Shown here piece after piece: positions 51,548 through 61,208 of a DNA stretch of 64,000 nt. The notes below the pieces were generated by a model. That model worked only from the letters and a program-made list of their open reading frames with translations, had not been told where the DNA came from and did not search any database. Each line of letters begins with the position of its first letter. Position 1 is the first letter of the stretch. The stretch comes from Yersinia proxima (lineage in GTDB: Bacteria > Pseudomonadota > Gammaproteobacteria > Enterobacterales > Enterobacteriaceae): NCBI RefSeq assembly GCF_902170785.1, contig NZ_CABHYG010000016.1, positions 372,001 to 436,000 on the forward strand. Reading direction: 5' to 3'. The translations under genes and the position numbers were made by a program.

Positions 51548-51608
51548 GTAAGATATGTTGGCAGAATAAGAAACCAGATGCAATAACGCAACATGGATTT
51601 AACTGACA

Positions 51609-52649
51609 ATGCAGACGCTTAACACGCTTGATTTACAAACGACCAGCTTAAAGATTGTTGATGGAAAACTGTGGATACTTGACCAACAAGCCTTGCCACA
51701 GCGCCGGGAATGGCTATCTGCTGATACGGTAGAATTGCTGATTGAGCATATTCAAGCGCTGCGCGTACGCGGCGCACCATTGATTGGCTTATCAGCCAGC
51801 CTGCTGTTGGCTTTGTTGGCACAGCGCGGTTTGCCGCAAGCCCCACTGGAACAAGCACTGATTGCGCTGCGGGAATCACGCCCAACCGCTGTGAATTTAA
51901 TGAATAATTTGGCACGGATGCAGCAGGCGTTATTGCAGGCTAATTGGGTTGCAGCCATGACTCACGAAGCATTGCGTCTGGTAGAGGAAGACCGCGAGTT
52001 ATGTGAGCGGATTGCCCAGCATGGGGTGCAATTGGTTAAGCCTGACAGCAACTTACTCACCCATTGCAACACCGGCGGGCTCGCCACTGCGGGCATTGGT
52101 ACAGCTATCGGTGTGCTACTGAAAGCGCATCAGCAAGGTAAGATCAAGCAGGTGTGGGTAGATGAAACCCGCCCATTGTTGCAAGGTGGTCGCTTAACCG
52201 CTTGGGAACTAGGCGAATTAGGGATTCCCTATCAATTAATTTGTGATTCGATGGCTGCCAGCCTGATGGCTCAGGGCAGAGTCGATGCTGTCTGGGTGGG
52301 CGCTGATCGTATTGCGGCGAATGGTGATGTCGCGAATAAGATTGGTACCTACAGTTTGGCCGTATTGGCGCATTATCACCGCATTCCATTCTACGTAGCG
52401 GCCCCGCATACCACTCATGATCCTGACTGCCCAAATGGCGCGGCCATCCCCATAGAGCAACGGGATGCCAGCGAAGTCAAAGGGGTATCAGGCGGTTTCG
52501 GCCATTGCCAATGGGCACCTGCGAATGCGCCGGTGTATAACCCGGCGTTTGATGTTACCCCAGCCGCATTAATCAGTGGCTGGGTGCTAGATAGCGGTGT
52601 TATCACGCCAGAACAAGTCGCCGCAGGATTCTTCCAGCCGAAGAATTAG
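51609..52649 (+). CDS. mtnA: S-methyl-5-thioribose-1-phosphate isomerase
   Basis: 346 residues, eIF2B-like fold. Motifs: [41 protein letters not shown] (catalytic Cys), [19 protein letters not shown] and [21 protein letters not shown] (catalytic Asp). It isomerises the MtnK product to methylthioribulose-1-phosphate. It is alone on the plus strand, separated from mtnD by a palindromic repeat. Confidence 0.97.
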   Translation: MQTLNTLDLQTTSLKIVDGKLWILDQQALPQRREWLSADTVELLIEHIQALRVRGAPLIGLSASLLLALLAQRGLPQAPLEQALIALRESRPTAVNLMNNLARMQQALLQANWVAAMTHEALRLVEEDRELCERIAQHGVQLVKPDSNLLTHCNTGGLATAGIGTAIGVLLKAHQQGKIKQVWVDETRPLLQGGRLTAWELGELGIPYQLICDSMAASLMAQGRVDAVWVGADRIAANGDVANKIGTYSLAVLAHYHRIPFYVAAPHTTHDPDCPNGAAIPIEQRDASEVKGVSGGFGHCQWAPANAPVYNPAFDVTPAALISGWVLDSGVITPEQVAAGFFQPKN

Positions 52650-52667
52650 CCGTATCTGAAATATTAT

Positions 52668-52788
<121 letters not shown>

Positions 52789-52789
52789 A

Positions 52790-53332
52790 TTAGTCTAAGC
52801 GCGGGTAGGCATCGGCTATCTTATCGCCGGTAAAACGCGCCACCCAACCCTCTGGATTATCAAATACCCGAATAGCGGTAAAATTCGGTTTAGAACCCAT
52901 ATCAAACCAATGTGGTGTATCCGCTGGAACTGACAGTAAATCATTCTTTTCACAAAGAATTTGGTAAATCTTATCATTGAGATGCAAGCAAAATAACCCG
53001 GTTCCTTCGACGAAGAAACGCACTTCATCTTCACCGTGGGTATGTTCTGATAAGAATTTCTCGCGCAATACTTCACGCTGCTCATTATCAGGACGCATAC
53101 TGATCACATCCCAGCTCTGATAGCCCTTTTCCGCTACCAGCCGGTCAATTTCATGCTGATAAGCTGCAATCACAGCGTCCGGTTGTGGGTTCTCGCCCAG
53201 TTCGCGATCCGCCTGCCAGCGCTCAAATCGTACGCCAATAGCGGTCAATTGCTGTTGAATTTCCTCAGCATCGCGGCTTTGCCACAGCGGCTGTTCTGGC
53301 TGCTCATCACTAAAAATGGTTAATCCGCTCAT
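52790..53332 (-). CDS. mtnD: Acireductone dioxygenase
   Basis: 180 residues, cupin fold. Metal ligands lie in [19 protein letters not shown] (H-x-H...E) and [11 protein letters not shown] (His). With Fe2+ it makes the methionine precursor 2-keto-4-methylthiobutyrate; with Ni2+ the off-pathway product. Start overlaps the mtnC stop by 4 bp (ATGA). Confidence 0.97.
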   Translation of the reverse strand: MSGLTIFSDEQPEQPLWQSRDAEEIQQQLTAIGVRFERWQADRELGENPQPDAVIAAYQHEIDRLVAEKGYQSWDVISMRPDNEQREVLREKFLSEHTHGEDEVRFFVEGTGLFCLHLNDKIYQILCEKNDLLSVPADTPHWFDMGSKPNFTAIRVFDNPEGWVARFTGDKIADAYPRLD

Positions 53333-54018
53333 GCTGTAAAACCCTCTATGTCTATTTCATCAAAACGGCTGACTTGGAGATGACGGCTTTCGCTATCGGG
53401 AAGATCTCGAATCAACTGACAAGTCTGCCAACCGGCAAGCTGTGCGGCATCCAATTCCTGGCGGATATCAGATAAAAACAGCAATGCTTGCGGGGCAATA
53501 GCCAGCTGATTAGCAATATTTTGGTAAGCGCTCACTTCGCGCTTTGCCCCAACATGGGTATCAAAATAACCACTGAATAATGGCTGTAAATCACCTGCAT
53601 CACTGTAACCAAACAATAATTTCTGAGCATCAACCGAACCGGATGAATAGACATACAACTTCAGCCCTTGCTGCTGCCAATCAGCCAGTTGCGGCGCAAC
53701 ATCGGGGTACAGATGGCCACGAAAATCACCTTGCAGATAGCCGCTGCGCCAAATAATGCCCTGAATGGCTTTTAGTGCAGTAGATTTGCGGTCTTCATCC
53801 ATAAAACTGTGCAATGTGGTAATCAGAGTTTCAATATCTGCATCCGGTTGTTCAATTTCACGCCGCAAGCTGAGCAGTGCGTTCGCAACCTCTTCATCCT
53901 GCTGATGTTGACGTAAAAAAGGCGTCAGCCGCTCACGAGCATAGGGAAACAACACTTGGTGAACAAAGCGGATGTCGGTAGTGGTGCCTTCAATATCGGT
54001 CACTATTGCCTGAATCAT
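53329..54018 (-). CDS. mtnC: Enolase-phosphatase E1
   Basis: 229 residues, HAD superfamily. The nucleophile motif is [11 protein letters not shown], then [18 protein letters not shown] (motif II) and [14 protein letters not shown] (motif IV). It enolises and dephosphorylates diketo-methylthiopentyl-1-phosphate. Overlaps both neighbours by 4 bp, showing tight coupling mtnB-mtnC-mtnD. Confidence 0.97.
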   Translation of the reverse strand: MIQAIVTDIEGTTTDIRFVHQVLFPYARERLTPFLRQHQQDEEVANALLSLRREIEQPDADIETLITTLHSFMDEDRKSTALKAIQGIIWRSGYLQGDFRGHLYPDVAPQLADWQQQGLKLYVYSSGSVDAQKLLFGYSDAGDLQPLFSGYFDTHVGAKREVSAYQNIANQLAIAPQALLFLSDIRQELDAAQLAGWQTCQLIRDLPDSESRHLQVSRFDEIDIEGFTA

Positions 54019-54647
54019 TTTGCCCCCACTTTAAAATTGGCATCCAACAGACGGCGTTGCAGTTCACACTGGAACAAAAACTCCAGCCCTTCCAAATGAC
54101 GACGGGCTTCAGACACACTATTTCCCCAACAATACAAACCATGCCCACGGACCAAAAAGCCATAACGTAATGGATGATTATCAGCCAGCGCGGCAACTCG
54201 CTGTGCCAAAGCCGGGATATCCTGATCATTATCGAAAATGGGGATCACCACGCTATCCAGATGACTGCGTTGCCCTGAGAGGGATTTCTGCATCTCGTAG
54301 CCGTGCAATACCAACTCATTGCTACGCTCGACGCGCGATAACACCGTAGCATTCACCGAGTGAGTATGTAATACCGCATTGATTTCAGGGTACAGCCGAT
54401 AAAGCAGGGTATGCAGGCCCGTTTCCGCTGACGGGATGCGCCCGCTGGGAACATGGTTATTGGCCGTCTCCACCAGCAAAAAATCATCCGCAGTCAAACT
54501 CCCTTTATCTTTGCCCGACTCCGTAACCAGACATTGAGCGGAATCCAGTCGCAGGGACATATTGCCGCCGGTCGCTGGGCACCAGCCCTTCTCGCCAATC
54601 CAGTGGCAGGCGGCTAGCAGCGCGCCGAGTTGTACATTTTCTGTCAT
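54015..54647 (-). CDS. mtnB: Methylthioribulose-1-phosphate dehydratase
   Basis: 210 residues from ATG 54647 (AGGGA seven bases upstream); a longer in-frame reading adds 19 residues overlapping the leader. Class II aldolase fold: GNMSLRL, the zinc ligands [13 protein letters not shown] and the later His in [10 protein letters not shown]. First gene of mtnBCD; the operon promoter with MetJ boxes lies 131-159 bp upstream of the start codon. An mtnE aminotransferase is not in this window. Confidence 0.96.
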   Translation of the reverse strand: MTENVQLGALLAACHWIGEKGWCPATGGNMSLRLDSAQCLVTESGKDKGSLTADDFLLVETANNHVPSGRIPSAETGLHTLLYRLYPEINAVLHTHSVNATVLSRVERSNELVLHGYEMQKSLSGQRSHLDSVVIPIFDNDQDIPALAQRVAALADNHPLRYGFLVRGHGLYCWGNSVSEARRHLEGLEFLFQCELQRRLLDANFKVGAK

Positions 54648-54772
54648 TGCATATCCCTGTTGTGGTGTTGATGTGCTATGGCATGTTGCCACTGCAATCG
54701 GCATGACGACATTGGTTAGCGCAAAAAAATCATTAGCACAATTTTATCTATGCTTAGCCAATTTCGTCATTT

Positions 54773-54796
54773 AGCCGTTTAAACATCTAAGCGTCT
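54773..54796. promoter_or_regulatory. MetJ operator of mtnBCD (three met boxes)
   Basis: Three consecutive 8-bp boxes in register, AGCCGTTT, AAACATCT and AAGCGTCT, each match AGACGTCT at six of eight positions. They overlap the promoter's spacer and -10. Confidence 0.8.
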
Positions 54797-54806
54797 TGAT
54801 TGCCAA
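54778..54806 (-). promoter_or_regulatory. Sigma-70 promoter of mtnBCD
   Basis: Minus strand: -35 TTGGCA (54801-54806), 17-base spacer, -10 TTTAAA (54778-54783). Five and four of six consensus matches, with ideal spacing. MetJ boxes cover it. Confidence 0.65.
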
Positions 54807-54882
54807 ATCTTAACATCGTGTTATGGTGAAATGAAGTTAGTTTTAATGGGATATTCTGAGTTGATGTGATTAAAACAAAGCC

Positions 54883-54934
54883 TTGCCGCAAGCGAACTCA
54901 ATACACTTGGTGATAATGAGCTATCTTGCGGCAA
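54883..54934. repeat. 10-bp inverted repeat at the prophage end
   Basis: TTGCCGCAAG at 54883-54892 and its exact complement CTTGCGGCAA at 54925-54934, 32 bp apart, the right arm followed by TTTTTT. Could be an integrase or excisionase arm element, or a terminator-like structure. Confidence 0.6.
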
Positions 54935-54935
54935 T

Positions 54936-54957
54936 TTTTTGCCCCATTTTTGCCCCA
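54936..54957. repeat. Tandem 11-bp direct repeat at the prophage end
   Basis: TTTTTGCCCCA occurs twice back to back (54936-54946, 54947-54957). Such short direct repeats near an attachment end are often integrase arm-type sites; here that is inference. Confidence 0.6.
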
Positions 54958-55087
54958 TTCACTAAGCTCTCATGCCTCCATCACAACAACTCCCCACCAA
55001 AGATGATCAACTGCCGATCAGGTGCTAAACTTCGCGCCATCAACAGAACCGGCAATTTATGTTGGATGCCGATAAATGGAAATAAGA

Positions 55088-56818
55088 ATGACTTCTGTAA
55101 AATCAAAGATACAAGTTGCTATGGTACTGGCTGTCACTGTAATCGTTTATGCAGCAATTGTGATTGTGGGTATGAGAGGTTCGCTTAATGGGGACTTTGA
55201 TCAGTACCTTCTCCCAGGGGGAATATTCGCAGCGCCAAGTAATATTGAATCACATGGTTTTACTAATAAAGTTCTTCCTCCGATATCTGGAGGCTTTGAT
55301 GGACAGTTTTACTATTATCATTCTGATGACCCGCTTTTATTAAAAGATACCCTACAGCACCTAGACATGCCAAGCTACCGCGCTCAAAGAGTCGGCGTGC
55401 CTATGCTCGCATTCTTTGCATCAAAAGTTTTCGGCATGGATTGGGTTTCTCCCTCTGTTTACTTTATCGTTAGCGTTTCTCTTCTGCTTATAGCTACCTT
55501 AGTAATGAGTAATTTTCTGGTGGTTAAAGGATACTCCCCATATAGTGCTTTATTATGGTCTGCCGGTGGTTCCGCGCTTTATACTGTTGCGTTTGGATTT
55601 GTAGATGGTAGTGCGGATGCTCTATTAATAACTTCTATAATTCTTTATTTAAATAAAAAGCAATTGTTATATATAATAGTTGCAAGTTTAGCTGTTCTTT
55701 CAAAAGAATCGTACATAATAATACCTGTAATATTTGGCTTTATTTCATTCGTTTTATTCATCATTGAATGCATAAATAAGAAGTATAAATTCAGTATTGT
55801 ATCGATCGCTAAACTAGTTTCACCCCACATTGTGCCTGTACTGATAGCAATAGCATGGCAAGCATATCTGTATATTCACGTACCAAAATCAATGTACATG
55901 AACACTACTGGTGCGGGTATGCTTGGTGCTCCATTTGTAGATGCTGTAAATTATATGATTAGCAGCTTTAATGGGGTAACAGTTCTCACGATTGGCGACA
56001 GCTTAAAAAGAGTTCACCCACTCTACCGCCTTGGCCTTGGTTTGTTATTGTTCATTATAACAATAATATATTTCTTATTTTTCTCTGTTAAGAACTCTAT
56101 ATCAGAATTTAAAAAAAGAGAGATAAATGACTATGCGTCTACAGGGCTTATAGTCTCATTATTGTTTTTGTCAGTCATTTATAGTTGCTTAGGGAAAATA
56201 CAAGTGTGGGAGCCTGTCGGGTTCGTCAAAGCCATATCTGTATTGATTGCTATTTATATAATATATCAAGCAAATGCAGGCGGTAAATTATCACCTATTA
56301 TTTTGGTCACATCTGCATTATTGTCAATTTACTCGTTTGTCGTAATATATGATAGATCTTCCGCATCTAGCGTAACCGTGACGAATGCTACTACTCAATG
56401 GGAAGAGTCTGAACCGATGTGCCTGAAATCTGCTAATGCATCAGTGGAATTGATATCCCTGAACCTGGCTTACTCAGACACAATGATAAACAGATTGATC
56501 ATGCCAAAGAGATACATCGCTACAGTTAAAATAACAAATAAGTCAGATCATCCACTTTCACCTTTCAAAGGGAAAGGAACCACCAATGCTGGGTATCAGT
56601 GGTTCTCTAGTGACGCTAGCACCCTTATGTTTGACGGGGGTAGAGTTCCGCTTCCAAGAACGTTACTGAATGGCGAAAGCGAAGAGGTAAGTTTTCTGGT
56701 TAACCCGCCAACCAAAAGCGGTAGTTACACACTTAGATTAACTCTTGTGCAAGAGGGATGTAGTTGGCTATACAATATCAATCCAGCAATAAAGCATGAT
56801 TTAAAAATGGAAATGTAA
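55088..56818 (+). CDS. GT-C-like polytopic membrane protein, candidate prophage O-antigen glycosyltransferase
   Basis: 576 residues from ATG 55088 (GGAA eight bases upstream). About ten to eleven hydrophobic segments span residues 8-410, followed by a soluble C-terminal domain of about 150 residues. The first outside loop has GGFDGQFYYYHSDDPLLL...MPSYRAQRVGVPMLAFFA, a D-G-Q-F-Y pattern found in GT-C-type lipid-linked-sugar glycosyltransferases. Phages of the P22 group carry such genes (gtr type) at this position to alter host O-antigen. There is no gtrA (flippase) or gtrB (bactoprenol glucosyltransferase) beside it. Strongly AT-rich. The exact reaction is unknown. Confidence 0.75.
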   Translation: MTSVKSKIQVAMVLAVTVIVYAAIVIVGMRGSLNGDFDQYLLPGGIFAAPSNIESHGFTNKVLPPISGGFDGQFYYYHSDDPLLLKDTLQHLDMPSYRAQRVGVPMLAFFASKVFGMDWVSPSVYFIVSVSLLLIATLVMSNFLVVKGYSPYSALLWSAGGSALYTVAFGFVDGSADALLITSIILYLNKKQLLYIIVASLAVLSKESYIIIPVIFGFISFVLFIIECINKKYKFSIVSIAKLVSPHIVPVLIAIAWQAYLYIHVPKSMYMNTTGAGMLGAPFVDAVNYMISSFNGVTVLTIGDSLKRVHPLYRLGLGLLLFIITIIYFLFFSVKNSISEFKKREINDYASTGLIVSLLFLSVIYSCLGKIQVWEPVGFVKAISVLIAIYIIYQANAGGKLSPIILVTSALLSIYSFVVIYDRSSASSVTVTNATTQWEESEPMCLKSANASVELISLNLAYSDTMINRLIMPKRYIATVKITNKSDHPLSPFKGKGTTNAGYQWFSSDASTLMFDGGRVPLPRTLLNGESEEVSFLVNPPTKSGSYTLRLTLVQEGCSWLYNINPAIKHDLKMEM

Positions 56819-56822
56819 AGAG

Positions 56823-56842
56823 AGTCCCGGATAGCCGGGACT
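56823..56842. terminator. Bidirectional terminator between the membrane protein and tailspike genes
   Basis: AGTCCCGG / CCGGGACT perfect 8-bp stem with an ATAG loop, then AATTTTAT on the plus side. It lies in the 28-bp gap between the two convergent genes. Confidence 0.8.
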
Positions 56843-56846
56843 AATT

Positions 56847-58769
56847 TTATAGCGGTGGCGCAAGCTGTCTCCAGGTTCGACTTCCAGATTGCCCAAAGCA
56901 TAAAAATTGAATTGTTGATGCGGCGGGAATATTTAGTGGTGATGATGATAATCTCAGATTGCCAGTATTTACTAGGGTACAGGCGCTGGCGAATGTTAGG
57001 GTTATAATATGCCCATTAAAAGTATCTTTAAAATGAGATATGTTACTTACGGCTCCAGACACATAATAGAAATCAAAATCCGGAGTGATAGCCATGTTTG
57101 TTACTGTTGCAGGGATGGAAAATGGTGCTGAAGTCTCTAATACATTATTAGCATTACCTATAAATGTATTTTTCCCAATAATATGACCAGTCCCTTCTGC
57201 CTGAATTGCATTGAGATTATTATATAACTGGCAACCATCAATTAATACCTTACTAGTTGCACCTATAACTCTAACGCCTGCTGATGAATCAATTCTACCT
57301 TCGACATTAGCTTGAACCGATGCATTACCACTAAGAATAACCACACCCGTTGTTTTTACATTACGGCAAGTTTGGTTTGTTATGGTATTTCTTCCAGTAG
57401 TTGATGTTGGCGTTAAGTACACTCCATGCTCAAGATGCACGCACACATTGCCATCAATTATTGAGTTATTTGTTGTTCCTTCAATTCTAAGCCCTGTATT
57501 TCCTATAACATATGGTGAGACATCACCCAAATTTATTCCAGAGAATCCGTTTCCTATTACCCTTGGATTTGATGAATCATTTATAGCTACTTGATCAGCA
57601 TGACCAAGAATAAAGTTACCAACGACTATTGGCCATGCTCCACCCTCTATCCTAACTGCAGTTCCACTTCTGTATATAAAGTGGTTGGTATCTGGAGTTG
57701 TAATTAACCCTGCTGCGGACGCGGTGCCATAAGGCCAGAAATGATTATCCATTACATGTGCAGGATCTCCAGCATTCGTCACGGATACTCCGCCAATAGT
57801 ATCAATTCCACAATTTGTGACAAATGTTTGAGCAAATCCAATGCATGATATTAAATGATTGAATCCTATAACTATATTCTTATCAAACCTTACATCTGCA
57901 CCTATTTGCGTGAAAGCTGTACCAGAATATGATGCAGCATTTACCTCTGGTCCAGTCATTGTGGAGCGCAAAATAACAAGACTATTTATAGCATTACCAC
58001 CTTTAAGACTAACTGTTATTGCCGGGTTAATTCTAATCTGGCTCCCAAGTTTAAAGATGTTGCCAAGCTGATAACCTTCCCCCGGAGCCCCCGGAGATTT
58101 AATATCCCCTTCAATACTCACTCCCCCCGGAATAGTAACCGCCCCAGCCAGATAAACCTTGGCAATATTTGGAATGTGAAGAGTGCCGCCAATTAGCCCA
58201 AATGAGTTTACAGCCGCTTGGAATCCCACAGTATCATCAGCCACGCCATCCCATGTGCCGGGGAAGTCTAATACACTTCGGCGCTCTGAGTTGACGCCAT
58301 GCTGCGTCCGGCCAATAGTTCCGGTGAATGGCTGCTTAACGCCGACAAGCTCATCACCCTTCCCATCCTCATAACTACCCAACATATCTACCGTCACAGC
58401 CCCACCCTGAGAATCAAGGTATTGCCGGAACTGATCTGGGTCGTACTTCAAAACATTAGGGAAATAGAATTGCTGAACATTAAGCGCATCATACACAGCC
58501 ATTGAATGGCCTTGAACAGTTACGAACTTAGAAACCTGTCCGTTATAAACTGGGTAACCGCCAGCATTAATCAGTATTGGCTGCGCCATTGGAACTAAAC
58601 TACCGTCCTCATTCTCCAAATAAACCTGAATCTGGTTTGATGGAATAGTGGGATCGGTGTCTATCAATCCAATGTAAATTCTACCGCCGAATACCGCGGC
58701 AAATTTGCGCGGCATGGTGAACAACTGAGATGGCATTGAGACGACAACATTAGGGATGATGTCAGGCAT
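56847..58769 (-). CDS. P22-type tailspike with a beta-helix body
   Basis: 640 residues. The first 110 or so match the P22 tailspike head-binding domain ([81 protein letters not shown]). The remainder has a pectate-lyase-like repeating pattern ([60 protein letters not shown]), i.e. a right-handed beta-helix that would bind and probably cut O-antigen. The body is not recognisably P22-like, so the receptor is different. It is transcribed apart from gp16, which has its own terminator upstream. Confidence 0.92.
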   Translation of the reverse strand: MPDIIPNVVVSMPSQLFTMPRKFAAVFGGRIYIGLIDTDPTIPSNQIQVYLENEDGSLVPMAQPILINAGGYPVYNGQVSKFVTVQGHSMAVYDALNVQQFYFPNVLKYDPDQFRQYLDSQGGAVTVDMLGSYEDGKGDELVGVKQPFTGTIGRTQHGVNSERRSVLDFPGTWDGVADDTVGFQAAVNSFGLIGGTLHIPNIAKVYLAGAVTIPGGVSIEGDIKSPGAPGEGYQLGNIFKLGSQIRINPAITVSLKGGNAINSLVILRSTMTGPEVNAASYSGTAFTQIGADVRFDKNIVIGFNHLISCIGFAQTFVTNCGIDTIGGVSVTNAGDPAHVMDNHFWPYGTASAAGLITTPDTNHFIYRSGTAVRIEGGAWPIVVGNFILGHADQVAINDSSNPRVIGNGFSGINLGDVSPYVIGNTGLRIEGTTNNSIIDGNVCVHLEHGVYLTPTSTTGRNTITNQTCRNVKTTGVVILSGNASVQANVEGRIDSSAGVRVIGATSKVLIDGCQLYNNLNAIQAEGTGHIIGKNTFIGNANNVLETSAPFSIPATVTNMAITPDFDFYYVSGAVSNISHFKDTFNGHIITLTFASACTLVNTGNLRLSSSPLNIPAASTIQFLCFGQSGSRTWRQLAPPL

Positions 58770-58849
58770 TAGGTTTACTCCAGACGTGTATAATCCCCAC
58801 AGCGTTTAATCTGCGTGGTTCGGATTTATGGCAATAAAAAACCCGCCGA

Positions 58850-58867
58850 AGCGGGTTGAGTTGGGGT
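58850..58867 (-). terminator. Terminator of the phage gp14-7-20-16 transcript
   Basis: AACCCGC / GCGGGTT stem with a CGAA loop; on the minus strand TTTTTTATTG follows. It lies just after the gp16 stop. Confidence 0.9.
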
Positions 58868-58898
58868 AGTGTGCGGATAACTCAGTTAATAATAACTA

Positions 58899-61208
58899 TT
58901 AATCTTTACCGTCTTCTACTGAAAGCCAGCCAATGACACCAACTCTTGCTATTGACTCCTTTTCTTCCTTGCTAAGAGTTCGGTAAAACTCTTTCCATGC
59001 TTTGGATTTAGATATTTTTTCCTCCATTTTTTTGTTGATAATCTGCTGTCCCTTTGCAGGTAACAGCTTGCCTTTTGCTTGACTGACCACCGCGCGAAAC
59101 TCAGGAGATGAGAGAAGCCTATCTGCGGCAATGCTCCTTGCGGGTCTTCCTGCTTCTTTCGCTGCCATTCCTGCAACAGCACCGTAGCTTAGGGTTGGAC
59201 CTACGATTGGGATTTGCCCGATTATGCTTGTTGCTAACGCCCCCTTACCATGTCGATAGATTTTATCTAACGCACCATCTTTTGCATCAAACTGTTTGAT
59301 GAATGAATTAAGTCTGCCAGTAGTGATGCTGCTAGACTGAGCATTACGGATGGACTGTGACAGAGTGAATAAATTACTCATCCTTTCTGCTGTTGGTCTA
59401 CCAAGTTCGCGTTCAATCATTGGCAGCGTTCCTGATGATTTAGCACCTTGATACCAGTCGACAAATCCCGGTAAATGGAAATCGTTTTCCTTTCGGCTTC
59501 CCATACTAAAAGCATCACGTAGGGAGGTGGCGATAACTTCTCGTCTAATTCGTGGTGATGGAATATCTTGCTGTAGAGATCTAAATCCCTTAGCATCGCC
59601 TTTTGATAGCCCCCTTACCGCCAAGCTTGCTTTTGTAGTAATATCACCTCTCAAGTCCTTTCCAAGCAATCCTGTCAGTGAGTCCTCCATCTGTGCGCGA
59701 ACACCGATAAGTTTTTTCGCTGCCCCCCATTTTTCACCAAGTCCCGCGCTTTTTACCACCTGCTCTTGATCAGCAGTTAAATTTGCATAGAGCTGTTTAA
59801 GCGCCCCGGTCTCTTCGTCGCGAAATGGCCCGCTGTTTTTACCAATAGCTTGCCCTATCTGCTTACGAATATTATCCAGTCGTGCATAGGTTGGTGGAGA
59901 TACGTCCTTCCCTACTGGAGAAACAGCGTTATAAACTTTCTTTTCCATAGTTGATAGAAAATCAGCGCCACCAAGTTCATCAGCTTTCTGATCCAAGTGC
60001 TTAATTATATTATCAGCGCTAACCGGCTGATTTTTTGGAATTGCTTGTGATATCTGGTTATATAACTGGTCTGACTTATTCTGTACTGTCGATATACCTC
60101 GCTGAAATGACGTTAAGAATTTATCATTCATTGCCATCTTATCTGGGAGTGCTCCGGCTACGTCAGTTAAATCAGCCGCCTGCTTTGCAACCTTGTTTAA
60201 TACAGCATTTTCCTGTGCCGCAAGCTGAGACCCTGGGACTGACTTCAGCGCTTGCTCAAACTCACGATAAGCTTGGTTGCCAGATACATGAGATAAAAGT
60301 AAATCATCTTCCTTTATACCAAGTGCCTTAGCTGCATCTATAACCTCTTTCCTTGGAGCCACTTCTTTTGCTGCGTCAGCCATTCTTGACGCAGTATTGC
60401 GATCAGCGGCTGCACCAACACTTGCAGCTACGTCCTGCATACCCTTTTCAACAGGAGCAATTACAGATGGAGAAACTTCATTAGCAGGTTGTCGTATTGA
60501 ACCAACAAAATCACGGACGCCTTGCATCCCTCCAACCTTTCCAGCAACAACACCAGCACCTTTAATTATTCCTCTCCCAACCAAACTACCTGTCAATCCT
60601 GTAGCTAAATCTCCCGCCAGTGATCCGGCGTCATTATTGCTGCTGCTCTGTGCCAGCGCCCCCACGGTATTCTCGGCAACCATATCAGCGGCTTTAGTTG
60701 CCAGGCGTTCAGCTCTGCCAGAGCCAGCAACTGAACCAAGCGCGGCCGCTGTTTTCTCCGCACCAACACCCGGAATAAGATAAGGCCCAATTTCAGCGCC
60801 TAACTTGGCATACTCATCTTTCGGCCTCATTGACTCAGGCAGTTGCGCGGCAGGTATTGGCATGTATGTGTTATTACCTGAAACCCAAGCCGCGGCGCTT
60901 TTTATCGCATTGGCAATATCAATTGGAATATTCAGAACATTAGCCCCAGCCTGAGCGACGCCCTTTGCTGCCTCTAATGAGTTATCAGCCAATGAAGGTG
61001 TTTCATTATTGGGCTGGATAGGAATAGATGCATCGACTGGCTGTGCTATCGTTGGTAGTTGATTGGTTTTCTGGAGTGGTTGTGATGCCTGCATGAAATC
61101 TTCTGGGGTGGCTAATCCGGAAGATATCGCTTTCTGCATCACCTGCTCTTTAGTTGTGCCATCAGGGACACCCTGGATAACTCGACCGTTGGGGAGCGTT
61201 ACATTCAT
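58899..61208 (-). CDS. P22 gp16-like DNA ejection protein
   Basis: 769 residues. The N-terminus MNVTLPNGRVIQGVPDGTTKEQVMQKAISSGL is the short conserved module seen in many phage ejection proteins. A long, mainly helical, alanine-rich middle (with small glycine-rich hydrophobic stretches such as GDLATGLTGSLVGRGIIKGAGVVAG, which could insert in membranes) and a basic C-terminus follow. In P22, gp7, gp20 and gp16 leave the virion with the DNA and form the channel across the envelope. Here gp16 is longer than the roughly 609 residues of P22. It overlaps gp20 by 4 bp. Confidence 0.85.
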   Translation of the reverse strand: MNVTLPNGRVIQGVPDGTTKEQVMQKAISSGLATPEDFMQASQPLQKTNQLPTIAQPVDASIPIQPNNETPSLADNSLEAAKGVAQAGANVLNIPIDIANAIKSAAAWVSGNNTYMPIPAAQLPESMRPKDEYAKLGAEIGPYLIPGVGAEKTAAALGSVAGSGRAERLATKAADMVAENTVGALAQSSSNNDAGSLAGDLATGLTGSLVGRGIIKGAGVVAGKVGGMQGVRDFVGSIRQPANEVSPSVIAPVEKGMQDVAASVGAAADRNTASRMADAAKEVAPRKEVIDAAKALGIKEDDLLLSHVSGNQAYREFEQALKSVPGSQLAAQENAVLNKVAKQAADLTDVAGALPDKMAMNDKFLTSFQRGISTVQNKSDQLYNQISQAIPKNQPVSADNIIKHLDQKADELGGADFLSTMEKKVYNAVSPVGKDVSPPTYARLDNIRKQIGQAIGKNSGPFRDEETGALKQLYANLTADQEQVVKSAGLGEKWGAAKKLIGVRAQMEDSLTGLLGKDLRGDITTKASLAVRGLSKGDAKGFRSLQQDIPSPRIRREVIATSLRDAFSMGSRKENDFHLPGFVDWYQGAKSSGTLPMIERELGRPTAERMSNLFTLSQSIRNAQSSSITTGRLNSFIKQFDAKDGALDKIYRHGKGALATSIIGQIPIVGPTLSYGAVAGMAAKEAGRPARSIAADRLLSSPEFRAVVSQAKGKLLPAKGQQIINKKMEEKISKSKAWKEFYRTLSKEEKESIARVGVIGWLSVEDGKD

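Larger units (their letters stand above)
54648..55087. other. mtnB leader and chromosome-prophage junction
   Basis: The left half holds the mtnBCD promoter and its MetJ boxes. The right half holds a 10-bp inverted repeat, a tandem 11-bp direct repeat and the start of the prophage cargo gene. No tRNA, integrase or other gene was seen here. Confidence 0.7.

Noticed and set aside
54807-55087. tRNA or tmRNA gene as the phage attachment site
   Set aside because: No cloverleaf-like sequence or conserved T-loop (GTTCRA) with matching acceptor arm was found at the junction.
54883-55188. Plus-strand frame of about 100 codons spanning the prophage junction
   Set aside because: Overlaps the repeats and the beginning of the membrane protein gene in another frame; no ribosome site and atypical composition.
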